A DNA stretch of 35,103 nt from Anaerolineales bacterium (lineage in GTDB: Bacteria > Chloroflexota > Anaerolineae > Anaerolineales > DRMV01), in the NCBI GenBank assembly GCA_026985785.1, contig JALSPT010000163.1:1-35103 (forward strand), in the 5' to 3' direction. Below, one piece after another: positions 7,858 through 16,046 of the stretch. The notes beneath the pieces were generated by a model. The model saw only the letters and a program-made list of their open reading frames with translations, made no database searches and was not told the DNA's origin. Position 1 is the first letter of the stretch, and every line of letters starts with the position of its first letter. The position numbers and the translations under genes are program-made.

Positions 7858-9098
7858 GCGGTGTGTTCCGGTGTCAGGTGCGGGGTTCCCGGTGCGAGGT
7901 GAGACGGCTGACGGCCCACCGTTAACCGTTCCGCCTCAGCCAGCGCTTCGCCCATGGTGGTCATCTTGAGTGCCGTTTCATCCCACTCGCGGGCAGGGTC
8001 GGAGCCGGCCACGATACCCGCCCCGGCGAAAACCACGGCCTGGTCGCCCAGCAACAGAGCCGACCGAATGGCTACAGCCAGTTCGCCGGTGCCATCCGGG
8101 AAAGCGATGCCCACGGGAGCGGCATACCAGCCGCGGGGGTGCGGTTCGTGGCGGGCGATGAAGCGCAGGGCAGCCTCGCGCGGCACGCCGCCCAGGGCCG
8201 GGGTGGGATGCAGCGCGGCGGCCACGTCCAGCAGGCCGACCGCGGGGCGCAATTCTCCCCAAATCGGTGTTTCCAGATGCTGCAATCCCGGCAGGCGGCG
8301 CAGCCGCGGCATGGCGGGGATTTCCAGGCGCTCGGCAAGCGGCGTCAGCGCCTCTCGGATGGCTTCGACCACCCAGGCGTGCTCCCGACGGTCTTTCTCG
8401 CTGTGCAGCAGGGCTTTGCCCAGAGCGGTGTCTTCCTCGGGCGAGCCGCCGCGCCGCGCCGTGCCTGCCAGCGCGGCAGTCTCCACCTGACCCGTCGGCG
8501 TCACTCGGGCCAGGCGCTCCGGCGTTGCGCCGACGAAGGCCACGCCGGGCTGCGGCTCGAACAGGAAACAAAATGCCGTCGGGTGGCGACGATGAAGCGC
8601 CTCCAGCACGGTAACGGGATCGAGCGGCGCCTCGAAGCGCAACACCTCGGCCCGCGCCAGCACCACTTTGTGGAACTCGCCTGCTGCGATGGCTGCCAGT
8701 GCCTGTGAGACGGTGTGCTCCCACTGGAGGCGAGAAGGGCTGGCGAGCAGGGGGGGGAGGGACGGTGTGCCCAAAAGGGTGACTGTTGGCAGAGATGGCA
8801 GTGGCAGCGCGAGCGGGCCGTGCACTTCCTCCGGCAGGGCGGCCAATGCTGCGGGGAAATTTTCCCACCAGGGGCGAGGGTGGTGGTCTTTGGCGGTAAA
8901 GCCAAATCCCACGAAGAATGGCCCGGCTGTGCCCTGCCGTGCGGCGAGGTCGCGGGCCGCCCAGCGGAGCCGTTGGAAGCGATCTTCTCCTTCGGCGACG
9001 GCAGCGGTTCGCAGCCCCAACCCCACCCAGGCCGTGCGCTCGCGCAGCCAGGCAAAACGCGGTCTGCCGTGGGCGCGGCGAAGCAGGTCAAAGGGCAT
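7854..9098 (-). CDS. menF: Isochorismate synthase
   Basis: A 414-residue chorismate-using enzyme converting chorismate to isochorismate, the first committed step of menaquinone synthesis. The catalytic lysine motif HKVVLARA (K144), GATPERL (190-196), AGTARRG (211-217), the SEKDRREHAWVV stretch, LHPTPALGG, RGWYAAPVG and the C-terminal AGAGIVAGSDPAREWDETALKM are all in place. The variable N-terminal third is slightly short. It begins within the tetR 3' end (11-bp overlap) and ends by ATGA overlap with menD. PabB or TrpE relatives are unlikely given the gene order. Confidence 0.94.
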   Translation of the reverse strand: MPFDLLRRAHGRPRFAWLRERTAWVGLGLRTAAVAEGEDRFQRLRWAARDLAARQGTAGPFFVGFGFTAKDHHPRPWWENFPAALAALPEEVHGPLALPLPSLPTVTLLGTPSLPPLLASPSRLQWEHTVSQALAAIAAGEFHKVVLARAEVLRFEAPLDPVTVLEALHRRHPTAFCFLFEPQPGVAFVGATPERLARVTPTGQVETAALAGTARRGGSPEEDTALGKALLHSEKDRREHAWVVEAIREALTPLAERLEIPAMPRLRRLPGLQHLETPIWGELRPAVGLLDVAAALHPTPALGGVPREAALRFIARHEPHPRGWYAAPVGIAFPDGTGELAVAIRSALLLGDQAVVFAGAGIVAGSDPAREWDETALKMTTMGEALAEAERLTVGRQPSHLAPGTPHLTPEHTA

Positions 9099-9702
9099 GG
9101 TCGCGGCCTCCTTCGGATGGCTCGTTCAGCCCGATGGAGCGCAGCAACACGGCCCGCAGGCCGGGCAGCAGGCGCTCCAGCGGCGGCTGGTCGGTGAGCA
9201 GCCAGCGGGCGACCAGTTCGTAAATGGCGCCCACCCAGGCGTAAGCGGTCACTTCGGTATCCATCGGCGGGATGTCGCCCTCCGTCACGGCCTGATCGAG
9301 GTAAGTGCGGATGAGGGCAGCGAAGCGGTCGTTGAGAGCCAGGCGCTGGTGCTCGAAGCGCTCGCCCAACCCCACCGCCTGGACGAGGAAAATCTTCGCC
9401 AGGGCGCGATACTCGGCAAAGGTATGCAGCCCGGCTTCCAACGCCGCGGTGACGCGCTGCACGCCGCCCTGCTCAGCCGCGATGGCCTGGGTGAGCCGCT
9501 CCTCCAGCAGCCCGGCGAAATGCTCGATGATGGCCAGGAAAAGCCGCTCCTTGCCGGGGAAGTGAAAGTACACGCCGCCTTTGGAGACCTGAGCCTCGGC
9601 GACGATGTCGTCCATGCGGGCATCGTGATAGCCTTTGCGGGCAAAAACGCGGATGGCCGCGTCAAGGATGCGTTGGCGGGTCGTAGCGGGAGAAACAGGC
9701 AT
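9088..9702 (-). CDS. TetR-family repressor heading the menaquinone operon
   Basis: A 204-residue regulator. An N-terminal TetR helix-turn-helix spans about residues 8-56, with ILDAAIRVFARKGYHDARMDDIVAEA followed by SKGGVYFHFPGKERLF, the characteristic recognition helix and FxxKExL-like tail. The remaining helices (about 60-200) form the ligand-binding and dimer domain typical of TetR proteins; no ligand can be inferred. It is the first gene of the run and overlaps menF by 11 bp. A 16-bp palindrome lies directly downstream of the predicted -10 box, so self-repression, and control of the whole men operon, is likely. AAGG lies about eight bases before the start. Confidence 0.9.
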   Translation of the reverse strand: MPVSPATTRQRILDAAIRVFARKGYHDARMDDIVAEAQVSKGGVYFHFPGKERLFLAIIEHFAGLLEERLTQAIAAEQGGVQRVTAALEAGLHTFAEYRALAKIFLVQAVGLGERFEHQRLALNDRFAALIRTYLDQAVTEGDIPPMDTEVTAYAWVGAIYELVARWLLTDQPPLERLLPGLRAVLLRSIGLNEPSEGGRDHAL

Positions 9703-9748
9703 GGTTTTACCTTAAGGGGTGGGGTAGGGCAGCCGAAGGGCTTTTTGT

Positions 9749-9764
9749 GACCGACTGGTCGGTC
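9749..9764. promoter_or_regulatory. Palindromic operator for the TetR-family repressor
   Basis: GACCGAC-TG-GTCGGTC is an inverted repeat with perfect 7-bp arms. ACCGAC-nn-GTCGGT-like palindromes are common TetR-family operators. It covers the predicted transcription start of the minus-strand operon, an arrangement suited to repression. Confidence 0.7.
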
Positions 9765-9767
9765 GCG

Positions 9768-9773
9768 AGTATA
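9768..9773 (-). promoter_or_regulatory. -10 box of the tetR-men operon promoter
   Basis: The minus strand reads TATACT four bases before the palindrome. The best -35 candidate is a weak CTGCAA at 9789-9794 with a 15-bp spacer. The remainder of 9703-9953 holds no gene that I can see. Confidence 0.5.
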
Positions 9774-9848
9774 CCACAACGTGTCCGGTTGCAGCCTTTT
9801 CCCCTGCGGTCTTGGTGTTTGTCCTCTTTTGGGTGATAAAATCGTGAA

Positions 9849-9877
9849 TTGCGTAAAAATGCCCCTGGTGGTATGCT
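9849..9877 (+). promoter_or_regulatory. Possible promoter for the membrane protein gene
   Basis: TTGCGT (9849-9854), a 17-base spacer and TATGCT (9872-9877). This is a moderate match to consensus, about 75 bases before the preferred start at 9954. Confidence 0.35.
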
Positions 9878-9953
9878 TATGGATGGGTAGCAGCCGGTTG
9901 CTGCTGTGCGTCGGAGGCCGAAATCCTTGAACGTGACTTTGGAGGCGACAAAG

Positions 9954-10670
9954 ATGACTGCCCGCATGAAACGCAAAGCCGGTGTGGCCCTTTTGGTGCT
10001 CAGCGTGGTGTTGAGCGTGGTGTTGGCCGGTATGATGGTGTGGGCCAATACCGAGGCGGTGTATTATGGTTTTCCCCACATGACCAACAACCATTTGACG
10101 GCTTTGCATTGCCCCCATTTCATGGTTTGGGACGAGGTTGCCACGGTCAGCGCCAAAATCAAAAACACCACCGATCACCCGGCAACGGTCGGCGTCAAGT
10201 CGTGGGTCAGCGTGCCGCTGGCGTGGGAATTGGAGACGACATACCACAAGTTGCAGCCGGGGGAGCGTTGGATTTGGGTCCGGCAAGTAGGCCCCGAAAA
10301 TCGCGAACTACGCCATTTTGTCTTTGTGAGCGTGTACGTCTTTGGTGGGTATCCCATGCCGGAGCGGCAGAGTATGTGCGGGATATATGTGCTGCCGCTG
10401 AAGGGTATGCGGGGCGAGGTGGTGATGTGGGTTGCCATCGTGCTGGTGCTGGCGTTGCTGGTGGGGGGACTGGCACTTTGGCGGCGTGGTGAGGGCGCGG
10501 CCCGCAGCGGGATCGTAGCCACTCGCATCATACATTTCTTTGCGGTGATGGTGCCGCTTACACTGGGTGTTGCTTTGTGGATGAACTGGACGTTGGGTGT
10601 GGTGGTGCTGGTGGTGGATGTGTTGATGGTAGTAATTGTCGGCTTGAGTTTTGTGATGCACATGGAATAG
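9954..10670 (+). CDS. Uncharacterised four-helix membrane protein with extracytoplasmic domain
   Basis: A 238-residue protein I do not recognise. A positive N-terminus (MTARMKRK) leads into a hydrophobic segment (about residues 9-31). Next comes a soluble, probably external, region of about 120 residues containing TNNHLTALHCPHFMVWDE and a PERQSMCGIYVLP segment. Three more hydrophobic helices lie at the C-terminus, a single one and then a closely spaced pair. The soluble part reads like a beta-sandwich with a KNTTDHPATVGVKSWV pattern and two cysteines that could pair. The ATG at 9954 is chosen because GGAGG (9941-9945) precedes it by eight bases; a GTG at 9906 would add 16 residues. It stands alone, convergent with the Nudix gene. 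Confidence 0.75.
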   Translation: MTARMKRKAGVALLVLSVVLSVVLAGMMVWANTEAVYYGFPHMTNNHLTALHCPHFMVWDEVATVSAKIKNTTDHPATVGVKSWVSVPLAWELETTYHKLQPGERWIWVRQVGPENRELRHFVFVSVYVFGGYPMPERQSMCGIYVLPLKGMRGEVVMWVAIVLVLALLVGGLALWRRGEGAARSGIVATRIIHFFAVMVPLTLGVALWMNWTLGVVVLVVDVLMVVIVGLSFVMHME

Positions 10671-10687
10671 GGCGGCAATGGAGGGGC

Positions 10688-11188
10688 TCACCGCTGCTCG
10701 TGAAGCAGGCTTTGCAAAAGTCGGATGACGTGGGTGTCGGTAGAGAATTTGAGGGGCGGCGGGGCGTGAAAAGGGAAAAAGCGCACTTCTACCAGGTCGC
10801 CGCCGGGCCGCAAGTCTCCCCCTGTGGCTTTACCACGATACCAGATGCCCACCGTGTGATGAGCAGGGTCGTGAAAGTTGGATTGCACCGCCAGCACCTC
10901 CGAGAGGGTGACCTGGAGGCCGGTTTCTTCGAGAAACTCTCGCCGGGCTGCTTCTTCGACGGTTTCGTCCCATTCCACGTGGCCGCAGGGGATACACCAT
11001 CCACCCTCGCGCCGTTGACCTAACAGAATGGTGCCGTTTTGAATCAGCGCCACCGCGACGCCGACGGTGGGGTTGCGGTAATGGATCCACCCGCAGCGCG
11101 GGCAACGCTTGCGCAGACGCTCGCCGTCGTGGAACGGCTGCAACGGTGCGCCACACAAAGGGCAATAGCGAAAATCGCCGGGCTTCAT
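10688..11188 (-). CDS. Nudix hydrolase with N-terminal zinc ribbon
   Basis: A 166-residue protein. Cysteines 9, 12, 29 and 32 (CPLC...CPRC) make a zinc ribbon. The complete Nudix box GHVEWDETVEEAARREFLEETGL occupies residues 69-91 and provides the metal-binding glutamates. Such enzymes cleave nucleoside diphosphates linked to another group; zinc ribbon plus Nudix resembles NudC and ADP-ribose pyrophosphatase relatives, but the substrate cannot be read from the sequence. The start overlaps the psiE stop codon by four bases (ATGA). It is the last gene of the asp23-fakA-degV-psiE run, and I see no clear terminator after it. Confidence 0.88.
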   Translation of the reverse strand: MKPGDFRYCPLCGAPLQPFHDGERLRKRCPRCGWIHYRNPTVGVAVALIQNGTILLGQRREGGWCIPCGHVEWDETVEEAARREFLEETGLQVTLSEVLAVQSNFHDPAHHTVGIWYRGKATGGDLRPGGDLVEVRFFPFHAPPPLKFSTDTHVIRLLQSLLHEQR

Positions 11189-11718
11189 CCCTGGCCGGAG
11201 AGCACGTCTTGCAGGTTGGGGGTATCGGGGTGCTCGCGTCGCTCGGCGCGCAGGCGGCGCGCTTCTTCCAGGCGCTGGCGCCGCAACTTGTGGATGCCGA
11301 AAACGAGCACGACCAGTAGCAGGCCCAGCACCACCAACTCGGCCATGAAAAGGGTAAAACGCGTTTCGTGTTGCTCGAGGAAACGGTTGCTTTCGGCGGT
11401 AATGATGATGATCCGCCGCACTACCGAGATCAATCCAACCACCAGGAACGGTTCGCTGAACATGCGCCGCTGGGTGAGGGAGATCTTGACCATTTGCAGG
11501 ATTTCACCCAGCATGGAGACGACCAATAACTGGTCGAGAATGCTCAAAGGGTCGAAAGCGGCGTGGGTTGGATGGAGCAGCCAGGGCGCGAAGTATTGCC
11601 ACCAAATTTGCACCAGAGCCCCCATGGCTGCCAGGAGAAGGGTAAACCCAATGCCAACATAGACGAGGGCCTCGGCGCGCGACCAGAGGCGAAGCATTTT
11701 TTGCATGGTGTTTTCCAT
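11185..11718 (-). CDS. psiE: PsiE-family membrane protein
   Basis: A 177-residue protein with four hydrophobic helices, matching the phosphate-starvation-inducible PsiE family in length and in the EPFLVVGLISVVRRIIIITAE segment that links helices three and four. The final 30 residues are charged and cytoplasmic. PsiE proteins have no defined biochemical function. The gene begins three bases after degV ends and overlaps the Nudix start (ATGA), so it is translated with its neighbours. The phosphate link is known only for the enterobacterial relative and should not be assumed here. Confidence 0.75.
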   Translation of the reverse strand: MENTMQKMLRLWSRAEALVYVGIGFTLLLAAMGALVQIWWQYFAPWLLHPTHAAFDPLSILDQLLVVSMLGEILQMVKISLTQRRMFSEPFLVVGLISVVRRIIIITAESNRFLEQHETRFTLFMAELVVLGLLLVVLVFGIHKLRRQRLEEARRLRAERREHPDTPNLQDVLSGQG

Positions 11719-11721
11719 GGA

Positions 11722-12564
11722 TCACTCGGTCAAAATATGGATGCCCAGCGTTTTTGGGCCCAAGAGAACGGCGCTGACGGTGTTGATTTCGCTGACGTGA
11801 ACGGGGACGGCTATTTTGTCGGTCAGACGGGTGTGTAGATTGTAGGCGGCGCGGTGGAAATGGGTGGTGTGGTGGGTGATGCCGATGCGTTGGAGATTGG
11901 TGAATTCCAAAGTGAATTCTTCCATGATGTCCAGCACGTGGCGGGAGGAGCGGGCTTTTTGAAGAGGGACCAGACGACCGGTTTCCAGAACGAAGAAGGG
12001 GTACATTTCCAGCATTTCGCCGATGATGGCCTGCGCGGGTTCCAGGAAGCCACTGTGGTGAAGGTAGGTGAGGGAGCGGAGGCAGAAGGCGGCGTACAGG
12101 CGTTGTACCATCCCGCGGATGTGGCTGAGGATGGTGAAGATGTCGGCGTCTTGGGCAGCCAGGGCAGCGGCTTCCTGAACGAGCCACCCCAAACCGAGGT
12201 CCAACGTGTGGGTGTCGACGAGATAGACGGGACGATGCTTGCTGAGGGTGTTGACGGCTTCGGCGGCGCGTTGGAAGAGGTCGGTGAGGCTGCTGCCCAT
12301 TGGAAGGAAGAGCAGGCTATCGTACTTGTTCAACAAGGCTTTGATCTGACGGGCGATTTCGGTGGGGGAGGGGAGTTGCAGGCGAGGGGGGGGCTGATGG
12401 AGAAGGCTGGGAGGTAGGGCGGCGGTCAGACGGGCGCTGGGGGGAAGGTAGTGCTGCCCCTCCCACAGGATGGGAAGGGGCAGAATGTGTACCCGTTCGC
12501 TACCGGTAAAACGGGGCGTGAGGAAGTGCGCCGATGCGTCGGTGATGATGCCCACGCCGCGCAT
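11722..12564 (-). CDS. DegV/FakB-family fatty-acid-binding protein
   Basis: A 280-residue DegV-fold protein. It has the N-terminal IITDASAHF, a PSPTEIARQIKALLNKYDSLLFLPMGSSLTDLFQRAAEA block (the family's PSP and SS-L motifs), VYLVDTHTLDLGLGWLV, and a later LTYLHHSG and GRLVPLQKARSSRHVL block. In Gram-positive bacteria DegV proteins (FakB) hold a fatty acid while FakA phosphorylates it. The adjacent DAK2-domain gene upstream, ending four bases before this start, makes that partnership likely. The ATG at 12564 is preferred to one 48 bases upstream because the latter lies inside the preceding gene and the family begins close to MRGVGIITD. Sequence is rather diverged, with TD-A instead of TDS. 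Confidence 0.8.
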   Translation of the reverse strand: MRGVGIITDASAHFLTPRFTGSERVHILPLPILWEGQHYLPPSARLTAALPPSLLHQPPPRLQLPSPTEIARQIKALLNKYDSLLFLPMGSSLTDLFQRAAEAVNTLSKHRPVYLVDTHTLDLGLGWLVQEAAALAAQDADIFTILSHIRGMVQRLYAAFCLRSLTYLHHSGFLEPAQAIIGEMLEMYPFFVLETGRLVPLQKARSSRHVLDIMEEFTLEFTNLQRIGITHHTTHFHRAAYNLHTRLTDKIAVPVHVSEINTVSAVLLGPKTLGIHILTE

Positions 12565-12568
12565 GGGT

Positions 12569-14251
12569 TTACTCCAGCGAGAGGATGAGGGGGTAGTGGG
12601 GCTGGCCACCAAACCACACCTCGATTTCCAGGTCGGGGTAGGTTTCGCGGATGACGTCGGCCAGGCGATGGGCTTCGCTCTTGGAGAGGCCGTCGCCGTA
12701 GAACATGGTGAGCAGTTCGCGGTTTTCGGCCTCGGCTTGCTTGAGTAGGCTGAGCACGGCTTCGTCGAGGCTGCTGGCGGCCAGCACCAGTTTGCCGTCC
12801 AGCAGGGCGATGTATTCCCCCTCGTTGACGGCCACGCCGTCGAGTTCTACCGTGCGGGTGGCGATGGTGATCTCGCCGCTGAGGACGTCTCGCATACTTT
12901 CTTGCATGGCCTCGGCCACGGCTTCCAGTTCGCCGTCTGGGTCGAAAGCCAACATGGCGCCCAAGCCTTGGGGCACGGTGCGGCTGGGGATGACCGCCAC
13001 TTGCTTGACCGTGACCTCTTTGGCCTGTTGAGCCGCCAGGATGACGTTCTTGTTGTTGGGCAAAATCACGATTTTGTCGGTCGGTAGGTTTTCGAAGGCG
13101 CGCAGGATATCCTGGGTGCTGGGGTTCATCGTCTGTCCGCCTTCGACGATGGCCGCCGCCCCCAGGCTGGCAAACACGCGGGCAATGCCCGGCCCCGGCG
13201 CTACCACCACCGCGGCGATCTGCCCCGGTTCGACATTGGCCAGTTCGTAGCGGGTGCCTTCTGGCCCTTCTTCCTGCGCTTCCATCTGGGCAATCAGGTT
13301 TTCGATTTGCACTCGTGTCACCGTGCCCAGGGACATTGCGTAGTCGATCGGCTTGTAGCGGTTTTCGGTGGGAACGTGAATGTGCAGGCGGTACATGCCG
13401 TCGCCTTCACCTACCTGGATGGAGGTGCCCATCGCTTCCAGCGTGTTGTAAAACTTGGGCAGGTCGAGGGGTTGGTGGGGGCGAAAATCCAATACGACTT
13501 CGTAGTCTTGCCCTGGCTCGACGGCTTCGTGGGCGTGTTCCAGATCCAAAGCGGCCAGCGGTTTGACGGTGGTGAGTGCCTGGTCCAGCGGCAGACCGTC
13601 GACGTGGCGCAACATGCCTTCCAGGATGAAGAAGAGCCCCTTGCCTCCCGAATCGACCACGCCGGCCTCTTTGAGCACGGGCAGCAGGTCGGGCGTGCGC
13701 TCCACCGAGGCGTCGGCGGCCAATACCACGGCCTCGAGCAAGGCGATCGGGTCGTCGCTTGTTTTCAGGGCTTCTTCGGCTGCGGCGGCGATGTCTTTGG
13801 CCACGGTGAGGATGGTGCCTTCTACCGGACGTACCACCCCTTTGTAGGCCGTGTCGCGCGCTGCTCGAAGCCCGGCAACCAGCACGTCCGCGGTCAGGAC
13901 GGCGTGGGGTTTCACCGCTTTGGCAAAGCCGCGCCAGAGTTGGGAGAGGATCACGCCGGAGTTGCCCCGCGCCCCCATCAGCGCACCGTGCGCCACGGCC
14001 TGGCTCATTTGGCCGAAGTGCTCTTCTGGGGAATGGGCAATCTCCTCCCAGGCGGCCTGCATGGTGAGGGTCATGTTGGTGCCGGTATCGCCATCGGGCA
14101 CGGGGAAGACGTTGAGGGCGTTGACGACCTCCTGGTTGGTGCGCAGCCAGGTTAGCGCGGCTTCGACCAGGCGTTTGAGCGCTTGGCCGTCGATGGGTTT
14201 GCGGCGGATGGCGCGGCGTCGGGTTTCGTTGGGGGTGATGGTCACGGCCAT
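12569..14251 (-). CDS. fakA: DAK2-domain fatty acid kinase subunit (FakA/YloV-like)
   Basis: A 560-residue protein similar in length to FakA/YloV. The N-terminal DhaL-type kinase domain (residues about 20-215) has NVFPVPDGDTGTNM (47-60, with the Mg-binding aspartates D53 and D55), GARGNSGVILSQ and GVVDSGGKGL. A middle linker (YEVVLDFRP...LHIHVPTE) and a C-terminal DegV-like half with LPNNKNVILAAQQA and VIPSRTVPQGLGAML follow. With a FakB/DegV partner it would phosphorylate exogenous fatty acids for phospholipid synthesis. It lies ten bases after asp23, the same order as yloU-yloV in Bacillus, and runs into degV. Confidence 0.88.
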   Translation of the reverse strand: MAVTITPNETRRRAIRRKPIDGQALKRLVEAALTWLRTNQEVVNALNVFPVPDGDTGTNMTLTMQAAWEEIAHSPEEHFGQMSQAVAHGALMGARGNSGVILSQLWRGFAKAVKPHAVLTADVLVAGLRAARDTAYKGVVRPVEGTILTVAKDIAAAAEEALKTSDDPIALLEAVVLAADASVERTPDLLPVLKEAGVVDSGGKGLFFILEGMLRHVDGLPLDQALTTVKPLAALDLEHAHEAVEPGQDYEVVLDFRPHQPLDLPKFYNTLEAMGTSIQVGEGDGMYRLHIHVPTENRYKPIDYAMSLGTVTRVQIENLIAQMEAQEEGPEGTRYELANVEPGQIAAVVVAPGPGIARVFASLGAAAIVEGGQTMNPSTQDILRAFENLPTDKIVILPNNKNVILAAQQAKEVTVKQVAVIPSRTVPQGLGAMLAFDPDGELEAVAEAMQESMRDVLSGEITIATRTVELDGVAVNEGEYIALLDGKLVLAASSLDEAVLSLLKQAEAENRELLTMFYGDGLSKSEAHRLADVIRETYPDLEIEVWFGGQPHYPLILSLE

Positions 14252-14260
14252 GAAGGTCTC

Positions 14261-14671
14261 CTACTTTTTCGAGGTTTCTTTCTTGCTGCTTTTGGCTTTT
14301 TTCTGCTTGTCTTCTTTTTCGCCATTGCTCACCCGCAACCCGCGCACGTGGACGTTCACGGCTTTGACCGGCAGGCCGACGGTTTTTTCGACGTGATAGC
14401 GCACCAAGTTGGCAGCGCTGTTGGCTACCGCCGTGATGCGTGTGCCGTATTCCACGATGATGTAGAGGTCGATTTCGATGCCTTCGTCATCGTAGCGCAC
14501 GGCGATGCCCTCGGTAGGGTCTTTGGCCAGGGCGTGGGCAATGCCGCTAACCATGTTCTTGGGGGCCAGCCCCACCACGCCGTAGGATTTGAGGACGGCC
14601 TGGTGAGCGATGGCAGCAATCACTCGGGGGGAAATATGGATGGTACCTAAGGGCGTTTTGTCGTTGCTCAT
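14261..14671 (-). CDS. Asp23/Gls24 family protein (YloU-like)
   Basis: A 136-residue protein of the Asp23 family: GTIHISPRVIAAIAHQAVLKSYGVVGLAPK at the start, a central DEGIEIDLYIIVEYGTRI strand, and VEKTVGLPVKAVNVHVRGLRV. The last 20 residues are a lysine-rich tail. Asp23-family proteins are small envelope- or membrane-associated proteins whose exact role is unsettled. First gene of a five-gene operon, divergent from rpmB. A GAGG site precedes the ATG. I find no good promoter between it and the MITE at 14784, though 14724-14737 is a small inverted repeat (CTACA-n4-TGTAG). Confidence 0.85.
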   Translation of the reverse strand: MSNDKTPLGTIHISPRVIAAIAHQAVLKSYGVVGLAPKNMVSGIAHALAKDPTEGIAVRYDDEGIEIDLYIIVEYGTRITAVANSAANLVRYHVEKTVGLPVKAVNVHVRGLRVSNGEKEDKQKKAKSSKKETSKK

Positions 14672-14723
14672 GGGGAACCTCGCTGGGATGATTTCTCAGG
14701 AAGGGGAAAAGCAAGCGCGCTGG

Positions 14724-14737
14724 CTACAACGATGTAG
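14724..14737. promoter_or_regulatory. Small inverted repeat upstream of asp23
   Basis: CTACA-ACGA-TGTAG, perfect 5-bp arms, 53 bases before the asp23 start. It could be an operator or chance. The 420-base gap between asp23 and rpmB otherwise contains a MITE and the rpmB promoter. Confidence 0.25.
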
Positions 14738-14783
14738 TGCGTTAGAGGAGATTTTCGCCGTAAGGGCGCACATCAGTTTAACC

Positions 14784-14983
14784 GGGTGCACTCAAATGTT
14801 GTAGATAAGGCTATCGTATGGCTAGATCTCTCCCCACCCCCTGGCGGAGGCTGTCCTTCGTGAGGACAGCCTCCGCCTTCCCCCTCCCCTCCCTTCAGTA
14901 AGGGAGGGGAGGGGGAGGCCGCCGTAGGCGGCGGGGGAGGGGTGAGATCCTGAAAAGTGCTTCTACGACATTTGCTTGCACCC
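14784..14983 (+). mobile_element. MITE-like element, copy 1 (200 bp)
   Basis: A 200-bp non-coding element. Its ends are 21-bp imperfect terminal inverted repeats (14784-14804 starting GGGTGCACTC; 14963-14983 ending GCTTGCACCC), 18 of 21 positions matching. A 9-bp direct repeat AGTTTAACC flanks it at 14775-14783 and 14984-14992, as expected for a target-site duplication. The interior has three hairpins: 14843-14857 with 14863-14877 (15 bp, loop TCGTG), 14881-14895 with 14900-14914, and 14918-14923 with 14927-14932. No ORF or transposase lies inside, so movement would need an enzyme acting in trans. Copy 2 at 17196 is nearly identical in inverse orientation. Confidence 0.9.
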
Positions 14984-14999
14984 AGTTTAACCCAAAATG

Positions 15000-15028
15000 T
15001 TGCTCGTGGACGCGGTTTGTGGTAAGAT
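15000..15028 (+). promoter_or_regulatory. Promoter of rpmB
   Basis: TTGCTC (15000-15005), 17-base spacer, TAAGAT (15023-15028). The -35 box begins seven bases after the MITE target duplication. The leader would be roughly 57 nt. Confidence 0.6.
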
Positions 15029-15091
15029 TGCCCGCGCCGTGCGAGGGACACGGTGTGTTGGCGCGTTATCCTGGCGAAAAGGATGGGTATC

Positions 15092-15274
15092 ATGGCGAAG
15101 TGTGAAATTTGTGGCAAAACGACAACCTTTGGGCGCAATCGCCCTTGGTCGAAGAAGTCCACGCCGCGTGCTTTTCGCCCCAATCTCCACAAGGTTACTG
15201 TGTGGGAAAACGGGCGCAAGGTGCGCAAGACCGTGTGCACACGCTGCCTGCGCACCATGGTCAAGACGAAGTAA
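15092..15274 (+). CDS. rpmB: 50S ribosomal protein L28 (zinc-ribbon type)
   Basis: A 60-residue ribosomal protein: MAKCEICGKTTTFGRNRPWSKKSTPRAFRPN is the L28 signature. Two CxxC pairs (CEIC at residues 4-7 and CTRC near residue 50) mark the zinc-binding form. The ATG at 15092 matches the family start and has AAAAGGA eight bases upstream; an in-frame ATG at 15083 and one at 15053 would add residues not found in L28. Divergent from asp23-fakA, an arrangement also known in Bacillus. Followed by a bidirectional terminator. Confidence 0.95.
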   Translation: MAKCEICGKTTTFGRNRPWSKKSTPRAFRPNLHKVTVWENGRKVRKTVCTRCLRTMVKTK

Positions 15275-15300
15275 CCCGTTTCGACAGAAGACTGTCGGCG

Positions 15301-15326
15301 AAAACACGGCATGGCCGTGTTTTTTC
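15301..15326. terminator. Bidirectional terminator between rpmB and rpe
   Basis: A 10-bp stem (AAAACACGGC at 15301-15310 with GCCGTGTTTT at 15314-15323) with an ATG triloop. Six T follow on the plus strand (15320-15325), and a four-T run on the minus strand. It can serve both convergent genes. Confidence 0.8.
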
Positions 15327-15330
15327 GCTT

Positions 15331-15996
<666 letters not shown>

Positions 15997-16003
15997 GGCG
16001 GGA

Positions 16004-16009
16004 ATTATA
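16004..16009 (-). promoter_or_regulatory. Extended -10 box of rpe, leaderless geometry
   Basis: The minus strand reads TGCTATAAT with seven bases (TCCCGCC) before the rpe ATG. Transcription starting at the usual distance would begin at or next to the A of the start codon. No -35 box is evident; the position is occupied by the T-tract of the preceding terminator. Confidence 0.5.
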
Positions 16010-16023
16010 GCACGGAGAAAGGC

Positions 16024-16044
16024 AAAAAAAAACGCCCACGGGCG
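16024..16044 (-). terminator. Terminator after the Ser/Thr kinase gene
   Basis: On the minus strand, a short G/C stem CGCC-CGTG-GGCG is followed by nine T, immediately after the kinase stop codon (16047-16049). The stem is short but the T-tract is strong. Confidence 0.6.
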
Positions 16045-16046
16045 GG

